From assembly GCA_965213765.1 (NCBI GenBank), contig OZ243926.1, forward strand, positions 868,001 to 932,000: DNA of 64,000 nt, given 5' to 3'. Under the pieces are notes generated by a model. It was not told the DNA's origin, did no database searches, and saw only the letters and a list, made by a program, of their open reading frames with translations. This document shows positions 10,011-17,786 of the stretch, in pieces (position 1 is the stretch's first letter; each line of letters starts with the position of its first letter). Position numbers and translations under genes: made by a program. This DNA is from JAJDXO01 sp965213765 (GTDB lineage Bacteria > Pseudomonadota > Alphaproteobacteria > Rhodospirillales > UBA2165).

Positions 10011-10928
10011 ATGAGCACCCGCATTACCATGGGCGGCTATCAGCCGCCGGCCAGCGTCCACAATCGCGCCGCCGCCATCCTGGGCGAGGAGCTTGCCGCG
10101 CGACTCGGCGACGAGATCGAATTCGTCCATCAGGGCAACATGCCCGAAAGCCACGGCACCAAGGCGATCGACCTCCTGGACCTGGTGGAGGGGGGCGAGC
10201 TCACCATGTGCTATTTCGCCGGCAGCTATCTGGCCGGCCGGGTGGCCGAGGTGGGCATCTTCGATTTGCCGTTCGTCATCGAGAGCCGGGAGAAGGCCTA
10301 TGAACTGTTGGACGGGGGCTTGGGGGAGACCATCAGGAAGAAGTTCCTCGACGACACCGGCTTTCGGGTGCTGGCCTTCTGGGATAACGGCTTTCGCCAC
10401 TTTTCCAATGGCGTGCGGCAATTGAACTCGCCCGCCGATTGCGCCGGCCTCAAGGTGCGGACGATGAACTCCGAGCTTCACCAGGAGACCTTCCGGCTCC
10501 TCGGCATGGAGCCGACTTTCGTCGACGTCGCCGATCTGGTGGAGGCCGCCAAGTCGGGCCGCATCGACGTGCAGGAAAACCCGCTTACCAACACCTACCG
10601 CTTCGGCACCTATCACCACCATAAATACATCACGCTGACCGGCCACTTCTTCGGCATCTGCCTGGTGCTGATCAACAACGGGCAATACGAGGCGCTGGAC
10701 GCAAATGTCCGCGAGGCCTTGGACGCCGCGGTCCCGAAAGCCACCGAGGCCCAGCGGGAATTTGCCCGGGCCGAGGATGAAGAGGTGCTGGCAATTCTGA
10801 GCCCGGACGAGAACGACGTCCACGAACTCACCGAGGATGAGCGCAGGCAGTTCGAGGACGCCGTCGCCCCGCTGGTCGAGAAGCACCGCCAGGTGCTGGG
10901 CGACGTGGTCTTCCAATACATCGACTGA
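10011..10928 (+). CDS. DctP-like TRAP substrate-binding protein, no signal peptide
   Basis: The 305 residues match the DctP/SiaP binding-protein fold. Family-like segments include LPFVIESREKAYELLDGG, the GLKVRTMNSELHQETF segment with the conserved Arg that binds the substrate carboxylate, and the following GMEPTFVDVADLVEAAKSG. Normal family members are periplasmic, but this one begins MSTRITMGGYQPPAS directly at the mature domain. An in-frame TAA lies about nine codons upstream, so no signal peptide can be recovered. No DctQ or DctM genes are near. GGGGA lies 9 bp before the ATG. It may act in the cytoplasm, or be a relic. Substrate unknown. Confidence 0.8.
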   Translation: MSTRITMGGYQPPASVHNRAAAILGEELAARLGDEIEFVHQGNMPESHGTKAIDLLDLVEGGELTMCYFAGSYLAGRVAEVGIFDLPFVIESREKAYELLDGGLGETIRKKFLDDTGFRVLAFWDNGFRHFSNGVRQLNSPADCAGLKVRTMNSELHQETFRLLGMEPTFVDVADLVEAAKSGRIDVQENPLTNTYRFGTYHHHKYITLTGHFFGICLVLINNGQYEALDANVREALDAAVPKATEAQREFARAEDEEVLAILSPDENDVHELTEDERRQFEDAVAPLVEKHRQVLGDVVFQYID

Positions 10929-11165
10929 GGCAGCCGCCGGGTCGGCCTCTCACCGGCGCGTAACGATCCGCGAACGGCCGGCCGGGCGGTGTCGATGGTG
11001 TTCATGTGTCCGGGCTGATTGATGTCGACGGCGCCGGCTGGGTCCGTGCCGGGGGCCGTTGTCTCCGGCGTACCCGGTGCCTGTCCCGAAGTCCCGCCGC
11101 CCTGCCGGCCGAGCCCGGCGGGTACGGCCCGAATAGGGTGAACGTCCGGTCATTTTTCCGTCTCC

Positions 11166-12307
11166 CTATTTTTTGGTCTTGGCTTTGGTTTGCTTTCCGG
11201 CTGCGGGTTCATCCGGATCGAAATCCGGCGCGCCGGTTTCCGGGTGCACCGCGTCGTCCCCGCCACCGACGGTCAGCGGCACCGCCGCCGGTGGAGCGGG
11301 CGGACCGGCCCAGGGTGTAAGGCGGCCCGTCTCCATGAGCCAGCCGGTATCGGCGGCGTGGGCGGCGGCGGCATCCCCGGCGTAGGCTTTGAGGCCGGCC
11401 TCAAGGTCGACGCCACTCCCATCCCTGGCATCTCCCCGATCAGCCCGTCCAATTTTCCCGCGGTGAGGCGCCTGAGCGCGCCCGCCGGATCGGCCTCGAT
11501 CAGCGCCTCCACCGCGATTCTTGCGATATCGGCGTGGAATCGGGCGCGGCGGGCCTGCGCCGCGCCGGCCTCGGTACCCAGCGCCGCCATCTGATCGATG
11601 ACCGCGTCGCCCGCGTCCCGGATCACCTCGGCCATCTCGGGCGTCGCCTTGGCGGCGATAAGCTTGTTGGCCAGCAAAGCCTCGGCGGTCTCCACCCGCC
11701 AGCGGAGGCGGACGGCGTGTTCGTGGGCCACCGCCTGAATGCGCAGGCGCCCGACGATCCGCGTCAGCACCGCCGTGAGCTCGCCCCGGGCCGCATCGTC
11801 GGGAGCGCCGTCGAGCCATTGCCGGGAGGCGTTCTCATAGGCCTCCATCAGGCCGGGGAGAAATGCCTCAAATCCGGCTTGGACCGGGTTTGCGGCGGAC
11901 GGATCGGCGAGCGCCGCATCGAGCCCCGCCACCGCCTCGTCATAGAGGGTCTCCGCATAGAGTTCGGCCAGGTAGTTGGCCTCGAGGACGTAGTCCCGGG
12001 AATCGCGCGATGCGATTAAGGCGGCGGCCTCGCCCGTCTCTGTCTCGCTTCTCGTTTCGCGCTCGTCCTGGCGAGCGACGGGTGCGGGAAGCTGGGGGTT
12101 GTCCGAAACCTTGGGCGTGGCCTTGGGCACCGGTTTGGGTGCGGCGGCGCGGCTTTTGGATTTCGCGGAGGGAGACTTCTTGGCCCCCGCCTTGCTCGCC
12201 GGCTTGCTCGCCGATTTGGGGGCCGATTTGGGGGCCGATTTGGGGGCCGTCTTATGCCCGGTCTTCGGTGTGCCCTTTTTGGTGTTTCCCGTCGGTGATT
12301 TCGCCAT
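11166..12307 (-). pseudogene. hypothetical protein with basic histone-like tail, frameshifted
   Basis: Begins at ATG 12307 behind a GGGGAG ribosome site. The first 75 or so residues are Lys, Ala, Pro and Ser repeats (KTAPKSAPKSAPKSASKPAS), like the tails of histone H1-like proteins. A helical, Ala/Glu-rich region follows (RDYVLEANYLAELYAETLYD). I recognise no family. Near 11405-11430 the frame must shift by one base: upstream reading gives GEMPGMG, downstream reading gives SGVDLEAGLKAYAGDAAA and ends PAAGKQTKAKTKK. The total length, 1142 bp, fits loss of a single base, perhaps one G in a short run. Unshifted, the frame would end at 11273 in proline/arginine-rich sequence that looks non-coding. 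Sequencing error or a real mutation are both possible. Confidence 0.6.
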
Positions 12308-12918
12308 GAGGATACTCCCCGTTAACTGGGGGCGCATGACGCGAAAGCTCCACTCAGCCTGTAGCGATCGGCAGCTTGGACTTAGGCGCAATCCGCCCTG
12401 GTTGTCCCAATGAACTCCGCACCACGCGGCGCTCAACGTCCTCTGCGCTTATCTGCCGTCCCGTTTTGAAGCCTGAGCCTGCGGCCAGGTGGCGGCTGCT
12501 TGGTGCCCCGGCGGGGCCGCCTATTGCCGATAAGTTTTCCGGCCGGCCCGCCAGGGTGGCAGGCACCCGGTCCGCAATTGATTGAAATTTCGCGGTTTCT
12601 CCGGGTCCGGCCGGCAAGCCGGCCGGAGGGATTCTTTCATTTATGGAATTAATATACTATTTTATAATTCTAATATTCAACAAAATTAATGGCGCGCGGG
12701 CATCCCGGGATTTTTCGAACCAACCGGGGAATATGGCGAATTTTTGATTAAAACAAGGCGATGTTGGGGCACGGGTCCCGAGCCGGCCGGTCAGAGACTG
12801 CCTAGAATCTCGCCGATATTTCATTTAATTATATACTATTTTCACTGAATTTATATTTTTTCCATACCGCCGAATCGCGATTTTTTGGCGGCTTGGACTC
12901 TAAATTGGGGGTACCGGC
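12308..12918. other. 611-bp intergenic region with AT-rich island
   Basis: No supported gene. It contains a perfect palindrome, TCCGGCCGGC-AA-GCCGGCCGGA (12606-12627). An island from about 12630 to 12900 is far richer in A and T than the rest of the window. Two similar boxes, each with TATACTATTTT, occur near 12653 and 12830. The region is downstream of the YmdB-type gene and upstream of the frameshifted protein gene, both on the minus strand. Confidence 0.7.
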
Positions 12919-13722
12919 TTAGGTGTTGGGAATATGCGGGCCGAGGCGCACCGGATTGAGGGAAGTGGCCAGTCCGTCCGGGCCGGTCTCGAGCAGGACG
13001 CCGCAGACCGTCCCCTCCCCTTCCGCCGGCTCGAGGCGCTCGGTGGGGACCTTAGTGACGAAGCGGGCGGTGGCGGCCTCCTTCTTCATGCCGATGACCG
13101 AATCGTAGTCGCCGCACATGCCAAGATCGCTCTGGTAGGCTGTGCCGCCGGGCAGCAGCCGGGCATCCGCCGTCGGCACGTGGGAATGGGTGCCGGCGAC
13201 CAGACTCACCCGGCCATCGAGATGGACGCCCATCGCCGCCTTCTCGGACGTCGCCTCGGCATGGACGTCGACGACGACGGCATCCACGGTCTCGCCTAGC
13301 ACGCAGTCGGCCAAGGCCGCGTCGATGGCCTGGAACGGATCGTCGAGAGGGTCCATGAACAGCCGGCCCATTACCTGGGCGACCAGCACGCTCGCGCCGC
13401 TCCGGGCTTCGAAAATGCCGGCGCCTCGCCCGGGCGTGCCGGGCGGGTAGTTCAGCGGGCGGAGGACTTTGGGATCGCTGTCGATATAGGACAGCATCTC
13501 CCGCTGGTCCCAGGCGTGGTTGCCCGTGGTGACGACGTCGGTGCCGAGGTCGTAGAAGCCGCGGCAGATCTTCTCGGTGAGGCCGAAGCCGTGGGCGGCG
13601 TTCTCGCCGTTGACGATCACCAGATCGATCTGGCGGTCCTCGATCAAGCCGGGAAGTTCCCGGGCCAGCGCATCGCGGCCCGCGCGGCCAACCACGTCGC
13701 CGCAATAGAGGATGCGCATCAT
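12919..13722 (-). CDS. YmdB-family metallophosphoesterase (TIGR00282)
   Basis: Calcineurin-like phosphodiesterase; the family acts on 2',3'-cyclic nucleotides. The 267 residues carry the metal-binding signatures GDVVGRAGRDA, NGENAAHGFG, TTGNHAWDQ, and GTHSHVPTADARLL in order, which covers the whole family length. It starts 42 bp after the cyclo-ligase gene stops and is probably cotranscribed with it. Physiological role in alphaproteobacteria is unknown to me. Confidence 0.92.
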   Translation of the reverse strand: MMRILYCGDVVGRAGRDALARELPGLIEDRQIDLVIVNGENAAHGFGLTEKICRGFYDLGTDVVTTGNHAWDQREMLSYIDSDPKVLRPLNYPPGTPGRGAGIFEARSGASVLVAQVMGRLFMDPLDDPFQAIDAALADCVLGETVDAVVVDVHAEATSEKAAMGVHLDGRVSLVAGTHSHVPTADARLLPGGTAYQSDLGMCGDYDSVIGMKKEAATARFVTKVPTERLEPAEGEGTVCGVLLETGPDGLATSLNPVRLGPHIPNT

Positions 13723-13764
13723 CGGCCTCTTATCTGGTCCAAGGGGGGCTGGTCCAATTCCGGT

Positions 13765-14358
13765 CTACGAAAAAAGGCTGACGCCTTCCTCGGTCACCAC
13801 CCCGTCGAGGGGCTGATCAAATCGGTCGTGGGGCAGGCTGTCAACAACCTGGGCGGCATAGGCGAGGCCGATGAAACGGGGCGGATGCAGGGCGGTGCGG
13901 AAGGCGCTCATGGTGCGGTCGTAAAATCCGCCCCCCTGCCCCAGCCGGTTGCCGGCATGATCGACAGCGATCAGCGGGGTGAGCACGATCGCCGGGGTAA
14001 GGATTTCCATCTCGGGCCCCGGTTCCCGGACGCCGAAGGCGGCGACGGCGAGGGGGTCGCCCGGCGCATAGGCGCGGAAGGCCAATGGCTTGCCGGGCCC
14101 TCCTGTCTGTTTTGGCATGATGGGGAGGCACAGCGGGTGGCCGTTTTCGTGGAGGGCCTGCATCAACGGGATGGGATCGACCTCACCGGGCAGCGGCATG
14201 GTGCCGGCGACGGCGCTGTTGGCCGTCATCTCGATGCCGCCCAGGAAGTGATCGCGGATGGCCAGCGCCGCGTTCGCCGCGTCGTCGGCGAAAATGGCGT
14301 TGCGGGCGGTGCGGTACTGCTCGCGGAGGCGCATTTTTTCGGACGGGGTCGCTGTCAT
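13765..14358 (-). CDS. 5-formyltetrahydrofolate cyclo-ligase
   Basis: Converts 5-formyl-THF to 5,10-methenyl-THF with ATP. The 197-residue product has the family signature GQGGGFYDRTMSAFR followed by GLAYAAQVVDSLPHDRFDQP near the C-terminus, and an N-terminal basic region (LREQYRTARNAI). It directly follows the 6S RNA gene, the arrangement known from many proteobacteria as zapA-ssrS-ygfA, where a read-through transcript can link 6S RNA and the enzyme. Confidence 0.94.
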   Translation of the reverse strand: MTATPSEKMRLREQYRTARNAIFADDAANAALAIRDHFLGGIEMTANSAVAGTMPLPGEVDPIPLMQALHENGHPLCLPIMPKQTGGPGKPLAFRAYAPGDPLAVAAFGVREPGPEMEILTPAIVLTPLIAVDHAGNRLGQGGGFYDRTMSAFRTALHPPRFIGLAYAAQVVDSLPHDRFDQPLDGVVTEEGVSLFS

Positions 14359-14380
14359 ATCAGACCCGGCTTGTTCGGTT

Positions 14381-14544
14381 GGACGGGACGCCGCAGAGAC
14401 CGTCGAGAAATGGATCCACCTAGGCCCAAGGGTCTAGGTGGGCGCCGTGTGCCGAACCCAAGAGTCCGCCAGGGACAGCTCCCGATAGTCGTATATTGGC
14501 CCCGGGGATCCGTGTCTGCTAACGCGTCCTGCAGCGCCACGTCC
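14381..14544 (-). ncRNA. ssrS: 6S RNA
   Basis: On the minus strand a roughly 164-nt RNA is closed by a 16-bp stem. Its 5' arm GGACGTGGCGCTGCAG (14544-14529) pairs with CTGCGGCGTCCCGTCC (14396-14381), with one mismatch and two G-U pairs. Near the 3' end CACCTAGACC-CTT-GGGCCTAGGTG forms a hairpin; this, followed by CTGCGGCG, resembles the 3' region of E. coli 6S RNA. The position between zapA and the cyclo-ligase gene is the classical ssrS locus. 6S RNA binds the sigma-70 holoenzyme by mimicking an open promoter. Exact ends are inferred from the stem. Confidence 0.85.
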
Positions 14545-14550
14545 GGGCCT

Positions 14551-14579
14551 AAAATAGGCCGAAAGTCAGCTTTGTTCCA
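14551..14579 (-). promoter_or_regulatory. candidate 6S RNA promoter
   Basis: TATTTT (14551-14556, minus strand) lies 7 bp before the inferred 5' end of 6S RNA. TGGAAC (14574-14579) is a weak -35 with 17-bp spacing, overlapping the last codons of zapA. Confidence 0.45.
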
Positions 14580-14886
14580 GCTTCTCGGCGATCGCCTCGA
14601 TCCGGTCGGCGAGGCGCTCGAGTTCGGGGATGGCCGCGACGGTCGCGGTCTCCTTGCCGTCGTTGCGGAACGCATCCAGCTCCGTATGGGCCTCGGAGAG
14701 CTCATCGGCGACCAGCAGGTTCGCCATCACCAGCAGGCGCGAATCACCAATTTGGCCGACCGCCGCGGTCAGCTCGCCCACCCGCTTGTCGAGATTTTGG
14801 GCGAGGCGCGTCAGGTGCGCTTCCTGGCCATCGTCGCAGGCGATCTCGTAGCGGCGGCTGTTGATGGTGACGGTGACCTGGGCCAT
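14566..14886 (-). CDS. zapA: cell division protein ZapA
   Basis: Z-ring-associated protein that promotes FtsZ bundling. The 106-residue product begins MAQVTVTINSRRYEIACDDG and has the helix LARLAQNLDKRV-like segment (HLTRLAQNLDKRVGELTAAV), then MANLLVADELSEA and a C-terminal coiled coil. Size and order (small coiled-coil gene, zapA, 6S RNA, cyclo-ligase) are typical of alphaproteobacteria. Confidence 0.93.
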   Translation of the reverse strand: MAQVTVTINSRRYEIACDDGQEAHLTRLAQNLDKRVGELTAAVGQIGDSRLLVMANLLVADELSEAHTELDAFRNDGKETATVAAIPELERLADRIEAIAEKLEQS

Positions 14887-14901
14887 GACGAATGCCGGCT
14901 C

Positions 14902-15159
14902 CTATTCACCCAACACGGATTTCATGCGGCCGATGGCCTTGTCGAGCTTGTCCGAGACCTGACGGTTGCGGTCCTTGAGCCCGGCGATCTCCCGGTGTGC
15001 GGCAGCCAGCTTCTCGGCAATTTCGGGGTCTGCCCCGGCCGGCTTCGCGCCTTCCGCGAGCCTGTTGTCGATGGCCGCTTCCAGCCGGGCGAGTGCCTCC
15101 TCAATACGGTTCCGAGCGGCTTCGGTGCGGCTGGAGGATTGACGGGCGTCGTCGGCCAA
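14902..15159 (-). CDS. small coiled-coil protein, DUF4164-like
   Basis: An 85-residue protein, almost entirely predicted coiled coil (ARNRIEEALARLEAAIDNRL, then HREIAGLKDRNRQVSDKLDK). The start is TTG 15159: the preceding in-frame codon triplet upstream is a stop, no ATG exists, and AAGGTG stands about 11 bp before it. It lies 15 bp before zapA and is probably cotranscribed. Small coiled-coil proteins next to zapA are common in alphaproteobacteria; the DUF4164 label is by analogy. Confidence 0.8.
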   Translation of the reverse strand: MADDARQSSSRTEAARNRIEEALARLEAAIDNRLAEGAKPAGADPEIAEKLAAAHREIAGLKDRNRQVSDKLDKAIGRMKSVLGE

Positions 15160-15354
15160 GGACGGGGGTCACCTTCTGTGCAGGGTTGAAAAACCGGCTG
15201 GAGATTACGCGCAGGGCCGCTTCGCCGTCAACTGATTCAATTTGCGAAATTATCCACATAAGACCCTCAAATTGCAGGTTGACGGAGGCTCCCGAACCAA
15301 CGATCTTGCGCCCGCAAACCACCCCCGAATTCATCTCGCCAAACGGAGGTATTG

Positions 15355-16365
15355 ATGGCATTACGTGTTGCGATTAACGGGTTCGGCCGCATCGGCCGGC
15401 TGGTTTTCCGCTCTTTGATCGAATCACAGCGCAACGACGTGGAAGTGGTCTGCATCAACGATTTGGGCGATTCGGATTCCAACGCCCACCTGCTCAAATA
15501 CGATACGGTCCACGGTACCCTGTCCGGTGACGTCTCGGTCGACGGAGACACCATCGATGCCGGTACCGGCCCGATCAAAGTGACCGCGGAGCGGGATCCC
15601 AAGGCGCTGCCCTGGGGCGACATGGGCGTCGACATCGCCCTTGAATGCACCGGCATGTTTGCCGACCGCGACGCCGCCGCCCAGCATTTGGATGCGGGCG
15701 CCAAGCGGGTGCTGGTCTCGGCCCCGGCATCCGGCGCCGACCTCACCGTAGTCTTCGGCGTCAACCACGAGCAGCTCACCCCCGACCATCAGGTGGTCTC
15801 CAACGCGTCCTGCACCACCAACTGCCTGGCTCCGGTTGCCAAGGTGCTGAACGACGCCATCGGCATTGAGCGCGGCTTCATGACCACCATCCACTCCTAT
15901 ACCGGCGATCAGCGGACCGTCGATACGCTGCACAAGGATCTCCGACGGGCCCGCGCGGCGGCGTCCTCGCTGATCCCGACGTCGACCGGGGCGGCCCGCG
16001 CCGTCGGCCTGGTGCTGCCGGAGTTGAACGGCAAGCTCGACGGCACGTCGATCCGGGTGCCGACCCCCAATGTGTCGGTGATCGATTTCAAGTTCGTGCC
16101 CTCCAAGTCCACCTCGGTGGACGAAGTCAACGACGCCATCCGGGCGGCCGCCTCGTCCGGGCCGCTGGAAGGCATCCTCACCACCAACGAGGCGCCGCTG
16201 GTCTCCGCCGACTTCAACCACAACCCGGCGAGTTCGGTTTTCGACCTCCCGGAAACCCAGGTCATTGAGGGCGAATTCGTCCGTGTGCTCTCGTGGTATG
16301 ACAACGAATGGGGCTTCTCCAACCGCATGGTCGATACGGCGACGGTGATCGGCCGCAAGATCTGA
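15355..16365 (+). CDS. gap: type I glyceraldehyde-3-phosphate dehydrogenase
   Basis: Oxidises glyceraldehyde-3-phosphate with NAD in glycolysis. The 336-residue product starts at ATG 15355 with GGAGGT 4 bp upstream. It has the NAD-binding GFGRIGRLVFR, the active-site Cys in SNASCTTNCLAP, and the C-terminal SWYDNEWGFSNRMVD. It is transcribed away from the DUF4164-like gene. Often a transketolase gene sits here in related bacteria; none is present. Confidence 0.98.
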   Translation: MALRVAINGFGRIGRLVFRSLIESQRNDVEVVCINDLGDSDSNAHLLKYDTVHGTLSGDVSVDGDTIDAGTGPIKVTAERDPKALPWGDMGVDIALECTGMFADRDAAAQHLDAGAKRVLVSAPASGADLTVVFGVNHEQLTPDHQVVSNASCTTNCLAPVAKVLNDAIGIERGFMTTIHSYTGDQRTVDTLHKDLRRARAAASSLIPTSTGAARAVGLVLPELNGKLDGTSIRVPTPNVSVIDFKFVPSKSTSVDEVNDAIRAAASSGPLEGILTTNEAPLVSADFNHNPASSVFDLPETQVIEGEFVRVLSWYDNEWGFSNRMVDTATVIGRKI

Positions 16366-16369
16366 GGCG

Positions 16370-17101
16370 ATGGACGGTCCACTCCTCGAGGCGATTGAGG
16401 CCGCGAAAGCGGACCTGCGGCGGCGGGGCGATCCCGCCAAGGCCGAGGGGCGAAAGCGGTACCTGAAATCCCGGCTCGAGGTCTTGGGCTGCGGCGTGCC
16501 GGATGTGCGCCGCGCCGCAAAATCGGTCAAGCGAAGGGTTCCCGAAGCGGACGCCGCATTGCTCATTGACGGTCTGACGGCGCTTCGGTCGTCGCCTTGT
16601 CACGATGACCGGCTGCTTGCCATCTTCATCGCCCAGCAGTTTGCCGAGCGTTTCCGCCATTCCCATTTGACGGATGTGTTTCACGACTGGCTCGGCGAAC
16701 TCTCCAACTGGGACACGGTGGACGCGCTCTCTATCTTCGTCATTGGCCGGGTGGCGCTTGACGACGCCGAGAGCTGGCCGCCGATTGCCGCCTGGACTCA
16801 TGATCCGTGGATGTGGCGGCGGCGCGCATCGCTTTTGGCGCACATCCCCTCGATCCGCGCGGCGCGTCTCCGCGAAGCCCAGTTGGTCGATAGCTGCCGG
16901 GCGCTCCTTGACGAGACGGAATTCTTCATCCGCAAGGCGGTCGGTTGGGTGATCCGGGAAATCTCCGACCGGGACCCGGCGCAGGCGGAAAAACTGATTC
17001 TCGAACTGGGCCCGGGCCTCTCAGCCCTGTCGTTCAAGGAAGCAAGCCGCAAGCTTCCCGGCGAAACCCAATTGCGCCTTCGTGCGGCGTTGAGCCGATG
17101 A
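16370..17101 (+). CDS. AlkD-family DNA glycosylase
   Basis: HEAT-repeat DNA alkylation repair enzyme that removes 3- or 7-alkylpurines. The 243 residues include YLKSRLEVLGCGVPDVRRAA at the N-terminus and LSNWDTVDALSIFV, matching the family WD..D motif with the catalytic Asp. A later segment, FFIRKAVGWVIREISDRDP, is also characteristic. It starts 4 bp after gap and its stop overlaps the next gene (ATGA), so all three are likely one transcript. Confidence 0.9.
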   Translation: MDGPLLEAIEAAKADLRRRGDPAKAEGRKRYLKSRLEVLGCGVPDVRRAAKSVKRRVPEADAALLIDGLTALRSSPCHDDRLLAIFIAQQFAERFRHSHLTDVFHDWLGELSNWDTVDALSIFVIGRVALDDAESWPPIAAWTHDPWMWRRRASLLAHIPSIRAARLREAQLVDSCRALLDETEFFIRKAVGWVIREISDRDPAQAEKLILELGPGLSALSFKEASRKLPGETQLRLRAALSR

Positions 17102-17520
17102 ACCGAGCGCCACGCGTCGTCGCCCGCGACCTGGCTGAGGCCGAGGCTGTTTTGGCCGCCGCCGCCGAGCTTGGTGTCCCGGTGATCCTCATGAGCCCGC
17201 CCGAGGCTGCGGCGACCCACGGGGCGGCCTACTTCCGGGAACTCTGGGCCGCGGCCGCCGAGGTCCGGCCTGCGGCAAACTTTGAAGGGATTTTGGATTG
17301 TGGCGGCGCAGCCGGCTATGCCATGGCCGCGCTGGCCGAGGGGATCACCCGGCTCCGGTTGGATGCGCCGGACGACGCTCTCGACCGGGTCCGGGACATG
17401 GCGGCGAAATCGGGTGCCCGCCTGGACGAGAGTAACGATGCGGCACTGGAATTCTCCACGTCAACCGACGCGGCACTCCGCGACTGGCTGAGGGGGGGGC
17501 TAGGGTCGGGACTCGATTGA
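17098..17520 (+). CDS. hypothetical protein, 3' end within MITE
   Basis: A 140-residue alanine-rich protein starting at the ATGA overlap with the AlkD gene. I recognise no family. The sequence (LGVPVILMSPPEAAATHGAA, ILDCGGAAGYAMAALAEG) suggests a small alpha/beta fold. A run of eight G lies at 17492-17499; with seven, the frame would end at TAG 17501. As given, the last six codons and the TGA stop come from the terminal repeat of the adjacent MITE-like element, so the native C-terminus may have been changed. Confidence 0.75.
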   Translation: MNRAPRVVARDLAEAEAVLAAAAELGVPVILMSPPEAAATHGAAYFRELWAAAAEVRPAANFEGILDCGGAAGYAMAALAEGITRLRLDAPDDALDRVRDMAAKSGARLDESNDAALEFSTSTDAALRDWLRGGLGSGLD

Positions 17521-17784
17521 GCCACCATAGGAGTGGTGGAGCCCCGCGAACGGCGCGGCGCAAGGTCCCTCGCCCCCGTCAGGGGGAGAGGGATGCGGAG
17601 GGTTGGCGAGGCGAATGCCGAGCCTACCCGGCGCCGGGTGAGGGGGAATTTCCATATCACCCTCACCCCGGCCCTCTCCCTCGGAGAGGGAGAGGGAGTA
17701 GTCGCGTTGCCGCATCGGGTCCCCTCGCCCCCTTCCCGGGGGAGAGGGCGCAAAAAGGAGACTCCCCTAATTGAGTCCGGACCC
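17503..17784. mobile_element. MITE-like element, 282 bp, with TA flanks
   Basis: Terminal inverted repeats GGGTCGGGACTCGATT (17503-17518) and the reverse complement of GGGTCCGGACTCAATT (17769-17784) match at 14 of 16 positions. Both ends are flanked by TA (17501-17502 and 17785-17786), as expected for elements moved by Tc1/mariner/IS630-type transposases. The interior has no gene but several strong hairpins, for example CCACCATAGGAGTGGTGG, CCCTCGCCCCC-GTCA-GGGGGAGAGGG-like, and CCTCTCCCTCGGAGAGGGAG. Its ends differ from those of the neighbouring IS630 element. Confidence 0.8.
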
Positions 17785-17786
17785 TA

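Noticed and set aside
11273..11395. Proline/arginine-rich end of the unshifted histone-tail frame as a real C-terminus
   Set aside because: It is the out-of-frame image of the coherent sequence found one base over.
12618..12918. AT-rich island as prophage or genomic island
   Set aside because: Only about 300 bp, no integrase, tRNA or repeats of att type.
17521..17784. CRISPR array, suggested by repeated GC-rich palindromes
   Set aside because: The repeats are inverted hairpins of differing sequence, with no regular direct repeat and spacer pattern; the element ends mark it as MITE-like.
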